Shown: positions 20,404 to 32,777, counted from the first letter of the stretch. The stretch is DNA of 64,000 nt from Coturnix japonica (GCF_001577835.2 NC_029516.1:49263766-49327765), one strand, 5' to 3'. Notes: generated by a model not told the origin, from the letters alone. Translations and numbers: made by a program.

Positions 20404-23400
20404 GTTGTTCACTGTGACTGTCAGCACCCGAGCTGATGTGTTGGAGAAGAGTGCTGTGTGGAGCAGCTAGCACCGTATAAAAACTGCTAGCATCTCAACA
20501 GAGCAAGCACAGCTCTTCCCCATCCTCAGGGCCCAGCCCAGCCCTGTGCCTGCCCTGCTGTACGCTCAGTGGTAGGGATGGTGCTGGAGTCACTGCTGCT
20601 GCCCTCTTGGGCACCAAGATGTGGAAGGTGGCATCCCCTGTTTGCTATGGGGATTCTGACATTTGCTTTTCCCTTTATGCTGCCTTAGAAGCATAAAGGA
20701 TGCACAGGGAGCAATGAAACCTTCTCCCTGTCAATTCCCTAGTCAGCATAATGAAATTTTCATGCACAATGAGTCTTTGATCATGTTTGTCACTTAGCCA
20801 ATTTGCTATTGATTTAAAAAGCTCTCTCTGCTAGAAAATAGGCATAAAGGACGTGATTTTAAAAATATCTAATGGAAGATTATATTAGATCCTTGGGCAT
20901 CTATGCACTAACAGAATCATTTTCCATTTAACTGTGCTCTGTTCTTGGCTGCCCAGATTTCTGAGTATGTCCTTTCCTGTGGAAATCATGTTGTATCATT
21001 GGTACACATGCTAAAGTTGTGGCACTGTGTTTTCATCTTCGTAATTGTTTACCATAAAATGATTAGGCTGCCATTAATGGCTTCTATTATTTGACCTAAT
21101 TTTATTTACGAGTCATAGACAACACTCTTCTCCAAAGCCAGGAAGCGTCTGCAGACAAATGAAAAGTAAACAAAATAAAACCAAAGGAAGCTGGCAGCCC
21201 CTGAGCCGAGTGTATTTGCTAATTTAGTATTGTCTCGACTTTAACAAAATAATTATCAGTGAAGAAAAAAACACTGACAGAATGGCACCTATGGAGTGTA
21301 TGAAGCCATGATGCAGGCCCAGTGCTGAATTCCAGTATTTCAGTGGGAATTTTGAGGAATGAAAGGACAGGGAGGTGGTTTCTCAGGGTTCCTAACATGG
21401 AGATGATGGTGAGGGGAGCAGTTCTGTGCTGCCATCTGGAACACCCCAAGGAGGAGGAGAGGCTGTGCCTGGGGAAGGCACACGCATTAACAGAAGAGCA
21501 ATATGTGTTATCAACTAAATACAACAGATGCTGTTCTTTCTGAAGGTATGGTATGCATCCACCATAACACAGCAGACAATATGTTTTAGGTGCTGTGGGG
21601 TTGATTTTCAGCAACAGGGCAGGATTTGCTGTCATTATCCCAGTCTTTGGGAAAGCTTGTTTTGATGAATACATCCAAAGGTACTGCCATCCAAAAACCG
21701 ACTGATGCTACATTTAGCATAACATCTTATGCTTAAGCTTCTTCAGTCTAAAATACATATATACATATATTTGAGAGAGAAAAAGAAATCTATATTCTTG
21801 TTGCTCCCCGCATTATTAGAATAGCCTTACCCTTGTGTTTCCAAGAAAACTATTTGTGCATCTAAGAACAGCGTGAAAAGCTCTACAGTCCAGACACAGA
21901 CCCACAGACCTCAGCATCAGAACAAACTTCCTGTTCAAAACATGCATTTACTTTTCCTCATCACAGGCACAAAGCAACGAACACCACACAGAAGCCACAT
22001 CTGAAGCTGAAATGCTGTTCCTCATAGGATCTGCCGGGTGGCGATCAGATGGGGCAGGAAATCCCAAAGTCCTGGAGGGATGTATCTGCCCCATCTCATC
22101 CATGAGTCATCCAGGACGAAGAGGTCAAAATGGCAAAAGTTCATGGCTTTCCATTATGTTCCTGTACAAATGTCTCTGGGTGAAGGCTCCTATGGTGTGG
22201 GCTGGGGATTGGTTGCAGGATGCCCCCAAGTTGGGGAGTGCCTCGGACACATTTTGCTTACTGCTTCCCCCTTCACCACTTCAGCTGCCTCCTGGCCACA
22301 TGCCTCCACCCTTTTCCGCCACAACCCACAGGCACCGCTGTGGTCTGAGCTCAGGGTTGCAGTACCGACAAGCAAGGCTGAGAGGCTTCACAGCCCTCAC
22401 TGCTGCGTTGGGGAAGTTGGTGACAGAGGCATTGTGAAATGGTTCTGGGGGGACAACTGCTTGTGGTAATGCTTTGGAGAATCTGTGTGCTCTAAGAGAT
22501 GCTGTTGTTGTTCCAGATCAGGCTGCGGGCACAATGACCCAACCTGAGATCCAGCAGTGCACATGTGGCCTGATGTGCTGATGGTTGAGGTGATGCAGCC
22601 AGTTTATTTCTCAAAGAATCGGCAAAAAAAACCCCACAAAAACAGCTGTGGCGGAAGGGAGGCAACCGAGGGCAAGGAGGGGAAGTGATGAGAGGAGGGC
22701 AGCATGCTGTTGAGTGACTTAGTGACTTTTGTCACTTCTTTTCTTGCACGTTTCATTGGTGACATCTGCAAGCCAGCAGCCCACCTTCCTGCCAACGATG
22801 CTGAAAGCTGTAATGCTGGACTTCCTTATTACAGCCTGCTGATGTGGGTGGACTTTAATGTGGAAAGGATTTCTGTTCAGGGGGTGGGAGGGAAGCCTTT
22901 ATCATTTACTTAATAAAAGTAATATATAAATAACCCAATAAACACATATACCACACTGAGATTTACGGGAGGAGTACCTAAGCCAGACGAGAAATGTGAA
23001 AGCAACAGAAGAAGGAAATGCATGTGCTTAATCCCTCTGGAAATCCTGTGGGCTGCCATAGGAGAAACACTGGGCCCCAGCATCTACGTTTTAGTTTTCT
23101 CACTGCTCAGTTTTGGGTACCTACTCCTCATCGGATGAAAAAAAACAATGTATGTGAAGGAAAAGATGATAGCATACTCATTGCCTAAATTCTGGGTTAA
23201 GTCCATTGAAGAAAGGTCGAGGCTTCTAAATGGAATTTTAGAAGATGCTTCATGGGCACGTAACTGCCTGGTTGAGCTACACCTCTAAAGGCCACTACTT
23301 GTCAAGGTAAAGATTTAAAGGGATCACTACAGAGAAAATGAGTGTTACAGCCTTAATCCTGAACTGGAGTGACTGCTGTACTTTCCATAGAGCACGCAAT

Positions 23401-25436
23401 TTTGAGGGTTGGATGTGGTCTGGCAGGGCAGATAATATGCAGATACCTGCTGCAGGAAGCAGATGGATGCCAGCCACATCTCCTTCTACAGGATAATCCC
23501 TATCATTGAGCAGAGCACATTAGCTTGCTTTTACTTCATCCGGCCAAAAAAGCTCCCTATCACTGTGAGATCGTAGAGAGGAGAAAGTTCAGTTGAGAAA
23601 ATGCCCTCTGGGTTTGCCTGCCAGCATCTTCCAAATATTTGCAGTTACACAACCTTTAGATTTGAAGGCTGAATAGTGCTGAGCACTTTAACTTGATCCA
23701 GCAAGCTGCACTTTGCTTGAGAATATTAAATGGCAAATGGGTCTCAATGTCAGATGCCAAAGAAATTGTGCTCCTTGAAAGTTCATGGCAAAAATTAATC
23801 CTAAGAATGTACTACTGACTTTTGTGATAAACTTACATTGCTGACACGTTGCCATCTTAAGATTTTTTCTCCCATTCACACTGACTTAAGGAAGAGAAGC
23901 CCACTGAAATCAATGGTTTTACTGTTGTTATTGCCATGACTGATACAGTTCAGATTTGGTACAACATATCCTCCGATACTACTTTGCAAATTAAAGCCTA
24001 ATCCTATTTCCTTTGAAGCTGGTTAGCAGAAATCTACTGGTTTCAATGGGAGGATAATTCCTTCTGTGAATAAAGAAAAGCATTTACATAAAATAACAGT
24101 GTCAGAAACGAAGAATTCCCCAGTGGTGTCTGCAAACTCAGAGCACTGAAATCCTCACCAACTGCTCAGGGCAGAAACAAGGAGACACTGAATTTCTTAC
24201 AGCAAAACAGAGCAGCCAGAGTGATGCAAAACAGCTTGAAAAAACCATATTTAAGACTGTCCACCTCCATTCTAACATCGCCTCTCATTTCTTCTGTGCT
24301 TTTTAATTCTTGGTGTTCTTATAGGCATTGTAAAGGGCACTGCTTGACTATTTGCTCCAGTGATTTTTATTCCTGTAATGACAATACAGGTTGCAAAGCT
24401 GGCAATATGTTACAACTGAAAAGGAAATATTTCCACGTATCAGTGATATGATTCATCTTACATACACTTCTCTACTTATCATTTTCCATTCTTATTATTC
24501 CATGTGAGCACAGAAAGACTTCTCTGCCGTTTTAATTTATACACTTAATTTGCTTAATGCCCTCTGGCTTCACGTTGGTGACTGAGGAGATTTGAAAGGA
24601 CCCGTCGCTTTTGCATGCTACAGAGTACCTGTGTTTGTTCCATTATAAAAATGGCATTTTTCATTTTGGAGCTTCTTCCATTTTATTACACCTCATATTA
24701 ATCACAGTATACAGCGATGATTCCCATGACAGACTTCCTTGTGAAACTGGTGCTGTAGGTCTCCGGGTAGTTAAAAGAGAATAATCTCAGGAATATTAAC
24801 AATACTCATGCATGCAAGATAATGAAATGCATTTTAATTGCTGGAATTATCTGAGAGCTGCACAGGAGGTTATACCAAGCTCAGCCTAGAGGGAGCTCCC
24901 AGGCCAACAGCAGCCAGACACTCTCCCCTCCCGCCCCGGAGGGGCACCCAGGGCACAGCCAGCTGCCTCGGGTGCTGCAGGACCCAGGCAGGACTGAGTG
25001 CACAAAATTGCCAGGCACTTTGCTGCAGTCATCTGGACAGACTGATGCACCCCTGGCACTTTGCGAGATTGAGACTCGGATTTAATCTATTTAAGTGAAG
25101 TTGCGTTGAGGTGAACACACGCCAAGACAGTTTGTCACTCCTTGTGGCAGAAAAGGGCACCATTCTGTGCTGCCAGCTCTCTAACCAGATTTCATCCTTT
25201 ACATGACTAAAGTAAAGGAAGGGGCTCCAGGAGGACACAGCTCTCTTTCTATGTGGCAACAGAGGAGCAAGCTTCTCTTGCCCTTTCTGCTTTGGACCAG
25301 ACAATTTGAAGTGCAGTCTGTGAGGGATGATGCATTTCAGGCTCTGGAGCTCAAGCCGATAACCTGTCTCCCAACAATCTAGAACCAAGAGTGGGAGCAA
25401 TGATAAGGGAACTGGTGGGCATTATGGCATTATGGG
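20404..25436. other. Intergenic DNA, no gene recognised
   Basis: Unique-looking DNA. An AT-rich part at about 20740-21110 has homeobox-like ATTA/TAAT motifs and could be a conserved non-coding element. A GC-rich patch lies at about 24890-24990. Short alternating AT/AC runs occur at about 21750-21772. None of the open frames encodes a protein I recognise. Confidence 0.5.
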
Positions 25437-26101
25437 GTACTGATGGATAGGAAACTGGACATGAGGCAGCAGTGTGCCTTTAAAGCCCAGAAAGCCAACT
25501 GGATCCTGGGCTGCATCAAGGGAAATACCACCAGCAGGCTGAGGGAGGTGAACCTGCCCCTCTACTCTGCACTGGTGAGACCTCACCTGGAGTACTGCTT
25601 CCAGATGTGGAGTTTTCAGTAAAGGAGGGATGTGGACCTGTTGGAGTCCATCCAGAGGGCCACAAAAATGATCCAAGGGATGGAACAGCTCTCCTACAAA
25701 GACAGGCTGAGAGAGCTGGGGCTGTTCAACCAGGAGAAGAGAAGGCTCCAGGGAGACATGAGAGTGGCTTTCCAGCATCTAAAGGGAGGCTGTAAGAAAG
25801 AAGGGGACAAACCGTTTAGCAGGGTCAGTTGTGATAGGACAAAGGGAAATGGTTTCAAACAAAAAGAGTGGAAATTTAGGCTGGTTGTAAAGGAGACTTT
25901 TACAATAAGTGCAGTGAGGCACTGGAACACGTTGCCCAGAAAGGCGGTGGATGCCCCATTCCTAGAGACTCCCAAGGTCAGGCTGCAGGAGCTCTGAGCA
26001 CCTGATCGAGCTGTGGGTGTCCCTGTTCATTGCAACAGGGGATTGCTTTGGATGTCCTTTCAGGGTCCCTTACAACTCAGACAGTTCCGTGATCCTATGA
26101 T
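25437..26101 (+). mobile_element. CR1 LINE fragment (ORF2 C-terminus plus 3' end)
   Basis: The longest CR1 copy in the window (about 665 bp), plus orientation, ending only about 600 bp upstream of the NUAK1 start codon. It runs from the ORF2 segment gaaactggacatgaggcagc through gtgaacctgcccctctactc and gagacctcacctggagtact to the 3' tail ggatgtcctttcagggtccc and cgtgatcctatg. The frame from about 25632 to 25997 still reads as the CR1 reverse-transcriptase C-terminus: DLLESIQRATKMIQGMEQLS, later RHWNTLPRKAVDAPFLE. The ORF2 frame is interrupted just upstream (cagtaa at about 25619-25624), and no promoter or 5' half is present, so the copy is dead. Confidence 0.94.
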
Positions 26102-26379
26102 TTCCACAGTTTGACATGAAAGCCTGCACAGCTTGTGTCTGTGACACAGCAGTACTGGGGCACAGTGGGCTCCATATGGCAAACAAACAGCCCTGGCAGC
26201 ACTGACCGTGTGCCAAGGAAGGGGCTGGGTGTGCCCGTGTTTGTCTGTGCATTCCAGTTACATGGAAACCCTACAGGAAACCGTCGCCCATTTGGCTACT
26301 GGGGAAAATTAAAGTGTTTTCTGGAACAAAAAAAAATACACTTTCCAGCCCCAAATTTGGCACGGTTTCTCCTGGGTCT
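26102..26379. other. NUAK1 promoter-proximal flank
   Basis: A short non-repetitive stretch between the CR1 copy and the CpG island. It contains a perfect CArG box (listed separately) and a run of nine or more A at about 26329-26337. No gene is seen. Confidence 0.6.
26351..26360. promoter_or_regulatory. CArG box (candidate SRF site)
   Basis: CCAAATTTGG is a perfect match to the serum-response-factor consensus CC(A/T)6GG and is palindromic. It sits about 350 bp upstream of the NUAK1 start codon, at the edge of the CpG island. Binding is inferred from motif and position only. Confidence 0.5.
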
Positions 26380-26620
26380 TTGCACACAGCCCGTGGCCGC
26401 ACACCCGCTCCGCAGGTGCCCTCGCCCCACCGCGCAGCCCCCGCACACTCGCAGCCCCGCCAACGCAGCCTCAACCCGCAGCGCGGGGGGACGCGACTCC
26501 CTCTCCCCGCCTTCCCCCGCCGAGGGGGCGGCGCGGCCGGGACGGGCGGGGCGGAGGGGCCGCCGGGGAAGGGGAGGGGATGTCGGGGCGCCGCCGCCCC
26601 GCCCCGCCCCGCCGCGCCCC

Positions 26621-26647
26621 ATGGTGCCGGCGCGGGCGCGGGGCTGA
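26621..26647 (+). promoter_or_regulatory. Short upstream ORF in the NUAK1 leader region
   Basis: ATG 26621 opens an eight-codon frame (M-V-P-A-R-A-R-G) closed by TGA at 26645-26647, 55 bp before the NUAK1 ATG and in another frame. It has G at +4 but C at -3, a medium context. If transcription starts upstream of it, it could lower NUAK1 translation by initiation and reinitiation. Confidence 0.45.
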
Positions 26648-26702
26648 GGCAGAGGCTGCGAGGCTGGCGGGGTGCTCACACTAGCGCCCGCTGCCGCCGG
26701 GC

Positions 26703-27005
26703 ATGGAGGGCGCCGAAGCGGCCGCCCTTGGCAGCGGCAGCCCCGTGCAGCCCCGCTGCTCCTCCTGCGGCTCCGCGCCGGCCGGCGGCGGCGAGGCGGC
26801 GGCAGCAGCGGCGGCCATGGAGGAGCCGCTCGGGGAGGCTGCGTCCCCGGGAGTAGCGGCGGCGGCGGGGCCGAGGAAGAAGCAGGCGGTGAAACGGCAC
26901 CACCACAAACACAACCTCAAGCATCGCTACGAGTTCCTGGAAACGCTGGGGAAAGGCACCTACGGCAAAGTCAAGCGGGCCATCGAGCGGTTCTCTGGCA
27001 GAGTG
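26703..27005 (+). CDS. NUAK1: NUAK family kinase 1 (ARK5), coding exon 1
   Basis: This exon encodes residues 1-101 of an AMPK-related Ser/Thr kinase that LKB1 activates and that acts on the myosin phosphatase subunit MYPT1 (family knowledge). ATG 26703 has G at -3 and +4 and is the first Met after an in-frame TAG (26682). MEGA matches the human start. Residues 1-60 are low complexity (Ala/Gly-rich, Ala run 32-38, Cys19 and Cys22). From [14 protein letters not shown] (about 64-77) the match to human is nearly exact. The glycine-rich ATP loop GKGTYG is residues 83-88. The donor gtgagt after V101 is phase 0. A second in-frame Met, M39 (26817), has an equally good context and could give a shorter form, still with the whole kinase domain. 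Confidence 0.95.
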
Positions 27006-28019
27006 GTGAGTGAGGCGGGTGGAGGGGCTGACCCGGGGTTCCGCCTCTTGGCGTTCCTCGCAGCGCCGGTCGGGTCCCCTTTTTGGGGGCTGGGGTGTGT
27101 GGGTGTGCGGTAGCTCAGCGGTGCGTTTAGAAATGATGTTATTGGAAAAAAGAGGGTGGCTTGCTGTGCTTGTCTGACTGTGACACGCGGGTCTCCCGTG
27201 GATAGTTATTCTTTCCCAACTGGAAACCTGTCACGTTCCCCAGCCAGCCGACACCGCTTACAAAGCGCTGTCAGAATGGCAGGCATCTCTTCTGCAGCTC
27301 CAAACGCCGTCATTCGGTCACACTTTTGTGACCTGAACGTTGCTGACACCTAAAAAAAACCCCGCAGCCCCATTGGATTCCCCGGACCGTGTCACTGCTC
27401 GGCAGCGCCGGTGCTCGAGCCCCGCGGCTGTCCTGCCCCAACTCGGCGTGTCCACGCCGGTACCGGAGCACAGAAGTGCGGCTGGAGATGGGCACGCATT
27501 AGTCAGAGTTCGTGTCATTCTCGGTCTCGGAGGACCGGCGAGCGAGAAGCAGGCATTGGCCGCCCGGAGAAATGGATGCTTTTCCAAAGAGGTCTTAGCC
27601 CAGCTCTTGATGTGAAGCAGACTAATCGAGTTCTCACCAGCCTTCATCTAAAAGCGAGGCATCTCCCCAGTGACAGTACAGGTTTTGTTTCATTTATCTT
27701 CCCATTTCACTTGTCTGTGAGCTCAGCACGCACCCAGAGGCGGAGGCAACTGTAAAACAGCAAAAGAAATTGTAGATGCACTGGCTTTAATAAGAGACAT
27801 TTACTTTGCAACCAAATGTCTTTGTGCCGACAGTTGAAACTGAGGTTTCAGCCAAGCTGTGGAGTCAGATCATGTATGCTTTCAGTTTATTAGCTCATTT
27901 GGAGGCTGGCTGAAGAGAAACCAGAGATGGACATCTCTGCACATGCTCATTCCAAGTGCAGGGTTTTTAAACTTTGCTGTTTTGGCCACCTCACAGTTTC
28001 AGGCTAAGAAAAACTCCAG

Positions 28020-28047
28020 GGCTGTATTATTTAGGCTGTATTATTTA
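28020..28047. repeat. Two perfect tandem copies of a 14-mer
   Basis: ggctgtattattta occurs twice head to tail (28020-28033 and 28034-28047). It is a small local duplication in NUAK1 intron 1. Confidence 0.9.
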
Positions 28048-31000
28048 CTATTCTTTTGTAAGAAGATCGTTTTGGAGTTGCATACGTGATGCAGTAAACG
28101 GGAGAATGCACTGAAGACACCTCTTTAAAACTCTTGGATAATCAACAAGAGAAAAAGGGGGTTGTACTGTAATTGAGATTTGGATTTGGGAAGTACCTCT
28201 GAGGAAAGGATGTAGCAAAGATGCATATCCACATTAATAGCACTCCTGGTCCTTCTGCTGCTTGCATCTGTCATTCACTTCTGCTCTACCAGCATCTCGG
28301 GATACGCAGTTATATGGCCTGAGCTGAATTTATATGGTTGATGCCATCTTGAGATGGAGAGTGAAAAATCAAAATACCCGTGTGATCTTGAGTGCAGTAA
28401 AATTGTTGCACAGGCTGTAGCAGCTGGCATGTAGAAGCTAAACAAATCTTTGCAGGGGTGTTAGTTTTACACTGTGGTAACGTAAACCTCGGCGTGTGGC
28501 GCTTCATAATTATTAACTAGTCTAGAGGCAAGTTGTGGTGTTTGAACTTAACATCTGTGAGCGTGTGTTAAAATACCCACGTTTTGTCTGTGTGCAGAAT
28601 AAAAGCGAGCTGCCAGGAGTCCAGCCCAAGTGAATGGAAAGCTCAATTCTTGCTTTCTGAGGGTCTCCCCAACAGGCTGGTGACTCTCAATGCAGGAATG
28701 GCTGCTCAGAGAGACACAGTGCTATCTTCCAGTTTCCCGCTTCTCTTCCCATCCCTTTCCCATGTTCTTGTCACATCCAGCACGTGCAGCAGGCTGAACA
28801 GTTGGCCTGGCTGTGGCCAAGCGTCCAGCAGGGGATGCAGGAGAAAGCGTGGCTCTATTCCTGGCACTGCTTCCCATGCAAATTGTCTGACAACCAGCAG
28901 CCAGGTAGCTGAGTCCCAAGGTCGCTCCGGTCTGGTCTATTTGCTTCCTATTCTGCTGCTGGTTTAGCTAATCTTTTCTTTACTCAGCGGTTAGCAGGTA
29001 TTTGAGGCTGTATGGTAACAGATTGCAAGGCTGGACCTTGGAAGTCACACTGCGTCTGCAGCCAGCTGTCCTCACTGAGCTCTTCTCCTGTTTGGCCTTT
29101 CTGCTTCTCCCGTCCTTTAGCAACCCCTTTCACTCTGTGAAATGAAGATATCTGCATGATTAGCCATGCCTTTAAATGTGAAACATGAACATTGGATTTT
29201 TTGTCATCCATATGACAACAATAAACAGCTCACGAGCAAAGCAGAAATTGGCAAGTTTGAGTTAATGAAGTAAAAACAAGGTGTAAAGACGCTCAGTCTG
29301 AGGTGTGTACATCTCTGGTCTCCTGCCCTAGCAGGGTTTCTGTTGACTAGAATGAAAGTAGTATTTGGCAGTTGCTAACAGGCTACAGGTTTATTCAGGT
29401 TGCTGTAGTTTCCTTGTCTTTCCTCTTAGCTCAGTGAAACGTGATCGTAAGGTTTCCTGCCATAAAGCTCCAGGGTAGCTTGTGTGATGCGTGTAGTTTG
29501 TTATTGGAAACAACTTAGGTGAATTTGTGTATGGGTTACCACAGTGACTGCAGGCCGTTAAATAACGCCCGCTGCGTGATGTATGGGCTGCCCAATGTTT
29601 CCCAGCAAGGCTTCCTTCATTAGTACTCTCTCAGCACACACTGTGCGACTTAAGATATTTTAAATTAATGCACCTGTTAGTGAGTGTAAGGATGAAGAGA
29701 TGATATCTCAGGCCTGTGAAGTAACACTCATGTTGACGTTTCTGTGGGTGTTTTCTCCACTTGTCATCTTGCACATGTTATAGCAAAGAACCCAGCTTTT
29801 GTTCATGTTATATAGTCAGTATGTGTTAGCCAAGAAATCCCCAGCTACACTTATGTCAGCATTAGATAAGTTGTGTGCTGAGCACCTCCAGCCCGGTCTG
29901 TGCGCCATGCCTGGGGAAGGCCAAGGCGCTCGGTCCTTGGTGGCTGGATGGTTCCTTGCAGCGTGGGCAGGCGTTTGTTCCTCTGGCTGGTTCTGCAGCT
30001 CTCATGCATTGCTAGTAGTTTCTTACACCCTCGTGTGTAAGCTTGCCTGCCCTTCCTCCTGAGTGCCTTCTGTCTACAGACCTGATTTTCCCCTTTGCAA
30101 GAGACAGAAGCTTTTCCTCTCTTTCCGCTTGGGGAGCAGATGCGGGAGCCTCATCTCTCTCTTCTGCTCAGTCAAGACCTCTATTTTTCCTCCTCGCCAG
30201 CAGGTGGAGGAAGCAGTATTCTTCTCCAGCCATCCTCCAGCACGCCAGTTATGTGGGGAATTGATGACAGGCTGCACTTGGCTCGAAGAGCAGGCATGCA
30301 GTGCATACTTGTACAGGCGGGTTCCTGTTAGTTGCGTGTGCTGTTTCTTTTGCAAGGAAATGCAGGTAGAAGGATGCTGCCAAACTGTATTGGTTTCCAA
30401 GTTAAAAGCTTGTAAAAACTCTACATTTTAGATCAACAGAAATAGGTTCAGTTGCAGTGTGAGTGAACATCTTTGCTTTGAAGCAGCTTTGCTCTGTGGA
30501 GACTGTGCAGAGTCACACAGGGTTTTGAAACCCCAAAACAAGAGCAGATTAAATAAAAGGAAGACCCCTGCTTTGCTGATTGTACTTGTCTGTATTACTG
30601 CAAAAACAGAATGTGAACACCAACAACAGCCCTGCCATGTCTGTAATTAAGACCTTGCACATTGTACAGCCATTTGTGTGTTGGCGGTGTGGCCTTTAAG
30701 AGTTCTGAGTACCAAGGTAGAAGCATGCTTATGGGTTACCAGGGCTGGCAAAAGCCAGGGAGGATGTTTGTCCTGGTTCTCTTTCCTGTTTTGCTAATAC
30801 TGTGAGGACAGTGGCTGTCTGCTGCCCTTAGTCAGCCCAGCCAGGACCCTGGACCCAGTTAGCTGTCAGTGCTCCGGTTCAGTAGCTCCTCACTGACTGC
30901 CTGGACACATTCCCTTTGTTTTCTCAGCAAATCTTCCATACAAGGAGCTAAAAGGATTCAAGCATCTTTCAAGAACTGGACTTATCCAATTAATAAAACG

Positions 31001-31221
31001 CCTATGTTAACATCAAGTATTCCACAAACAGAAAATTTGAGTATTCCCCTCTTCCCTTTTATGCATATCATGCTATATTTATGATGACACGGTATACTTC
31101 CATTTTATCCTGAGCACTCCAGCTTCATTCAGCACCCGAGTCACTACCTCATGCTGATTTTTATCTCGATCCTTCAGTGCTCATCCTCTGCAGAATCATG
31201 TCCAGATCTGAGGTAGAACTG

Positions 31222-31314
31222 CTTATTTTATTTTATTTTATTTTATTTTATTTTATTTTATTTTATTTTATTTTATTTTATTTTATTTTATTTTATTTTA
31301 TTTTATTTTATTTT
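31222..31314. repeat. (TTTTA)n microsatellite, about 18 units, pure
   Basis: A 93-bp uninterrupted pentanucleotide array in NUAK1 intron 1, about 4.2 kb from exon 1. Purity and length imply recent growth and likely length variation among individuals. Confidence 0.97.
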
Positions 31315-32048
31315 GAGATTCCTTGTTGTTCTTATTAAGATACTTTCCTTTATTGCAGATACTGGTGGAAGTATCTACACAACACTGCTGTGATGTGAAG
31401 TGCTCATACAGTACTTTGCACAGCAGGATCCTCATTCATGCACGCGGCTTCTACAGCTATGATAATACACTTGGATAATAGTAAAAATGGCTTGTATCAC
31501 TACCCCGCTTTATCCATGAGAAAGAAAAACTTACAGGTTAAAGCCAAAATCATCAGAAATATTAGCTAGCCTTTAGTGTACAGCCTAACACCTGATTTTT
31601 TTCCAGCCATACAGAGTATGTTACATCGGGGCCCTACAGATGACAGCCTCCTCCTGCAGAGCTGCATCGCACCTTCCTTCTGGGCTGCCCCAAGCTCTTG
31701 TCCCAGTGTGACATTTGGTGTCAGCCTCCACTCCTGACCCTTTTGCACTCACTTGCTGCTGCCTCTCGCTTTGTTCTGCATGCCAGCGTCGTGACCCGTG
31801 CTGAGAGTGCAGCCGTGCTCGCTGCTCTGGAGCTGGGAGCTGCCAGCAGCATGCATGCAGCCTGCTGTAGGCAGTGCTCCAGCCATTCTGTGCTTGCTGT
31901 GAGGGGGGCTCCTTACAAAACCTGGTGCCAGATCCTTGTGGTTTTCTTCTTTCTCGAAGGTGTGCAAAATGTGTGCTGTTATGGGCTCAGAATGTGACCA
32001 AATCTGGGCATGGTTTCATGGTGCTGAAGGCATGCTAATGAAACCTAA

Positions 32049-32069
32049 GTAAACAAACAAACAAACAAA
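32049..32069. repeat. (AAAC)n short microsatellite
   Basis: About five AAAC units in NUAK1 intron 1. Confidence 0.85.
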
Positions 32070-32777
32070 AATACAAGAAATTGTACCAAAGCATGGAAAT
32101 TCTAGATCTGGAATGAATGCGAGTTGGAAAGAGTATACAGGCAGTAAAAAGGCTTGCAAATGGTTTTTTTGTTACTTTACTTGTTCCACCCTTAGTTATT
32201 ATCTGTGTTCTGAGCAGGATTAAGAAGGAAAAACAAAACACCCAAACCCACCAAATTTAATCTAATATGCTTTACTGTGGATGCTGTTGGCTTCTCACAA
32301 TAGGAATTACCAGCTAGTTGTATTAAGTGACCGAAGTCTTTACATAAACACTCATGTAAGTGGAATATCAAAGACAACTTGAACATCAAGGGCTGCAAAG
32401 GGAAGCAAGTGATCACAGCATTCAGGCTGTGGAAGGCACCTCCAGCCCTTGTTGCAGAAGCAGATTTGTTCAGAGGAGTTCAGTGAGAAGTCTGACCAGC
32501 CAATATGGTCAAGGTTAGTTTGTCGAATCTGTTACTAAATTAAAGAACAGCGGGTTCTTTGGGCACCCAGTAGCATTCCTTGGAAGATTTTGGACTGCCT
32601 TACAGGTGAATGAATTACCAAGTCACAAGAAACTGTTGCTACTTCTTTTTTTCCTTCTCCTTAGGTTGCACAACTTTGGTCAGGTCAATTAGCTTTCCTG
32701 TCCCATTATATCCCATTGGGGAGGGATACTGCTCAACTACTGGGGCAAATTTTGGCCCATTGTGATCCCACTAACCA

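Larger units (their letters stand above)
26380..27080. promoter_or_regulatory. CpG island spanning NUAK1 promoter and exon 1
   Basis: A sharp rise in C, G and CpG content covers the NUAK1 promoter, leader, exon 1 and the first bases of intron 1. GC boxes are present in both orientations: gggcggggcgg at 26544-26554, and a run of gccccgcccc units at 26594-26613. There is no evident TATA box. The start of transcription is probably between about 26450 and 26620 but cannot be fixed from sequence. Confidence 0.82.

Noticed and set aside
25422-25975. Antisense frames over the long CR1 copy
   Set aside because: Reverse-strand shadows of CR1 ORF2 sequence.
26296-26924. Several overlapping frames on both strands across the NUAK1 CpG island
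   Set aside because: Composition artefacts of GC-rich DNA. Only the frame from 26703 matches a known protein and joins correctly to later exons.
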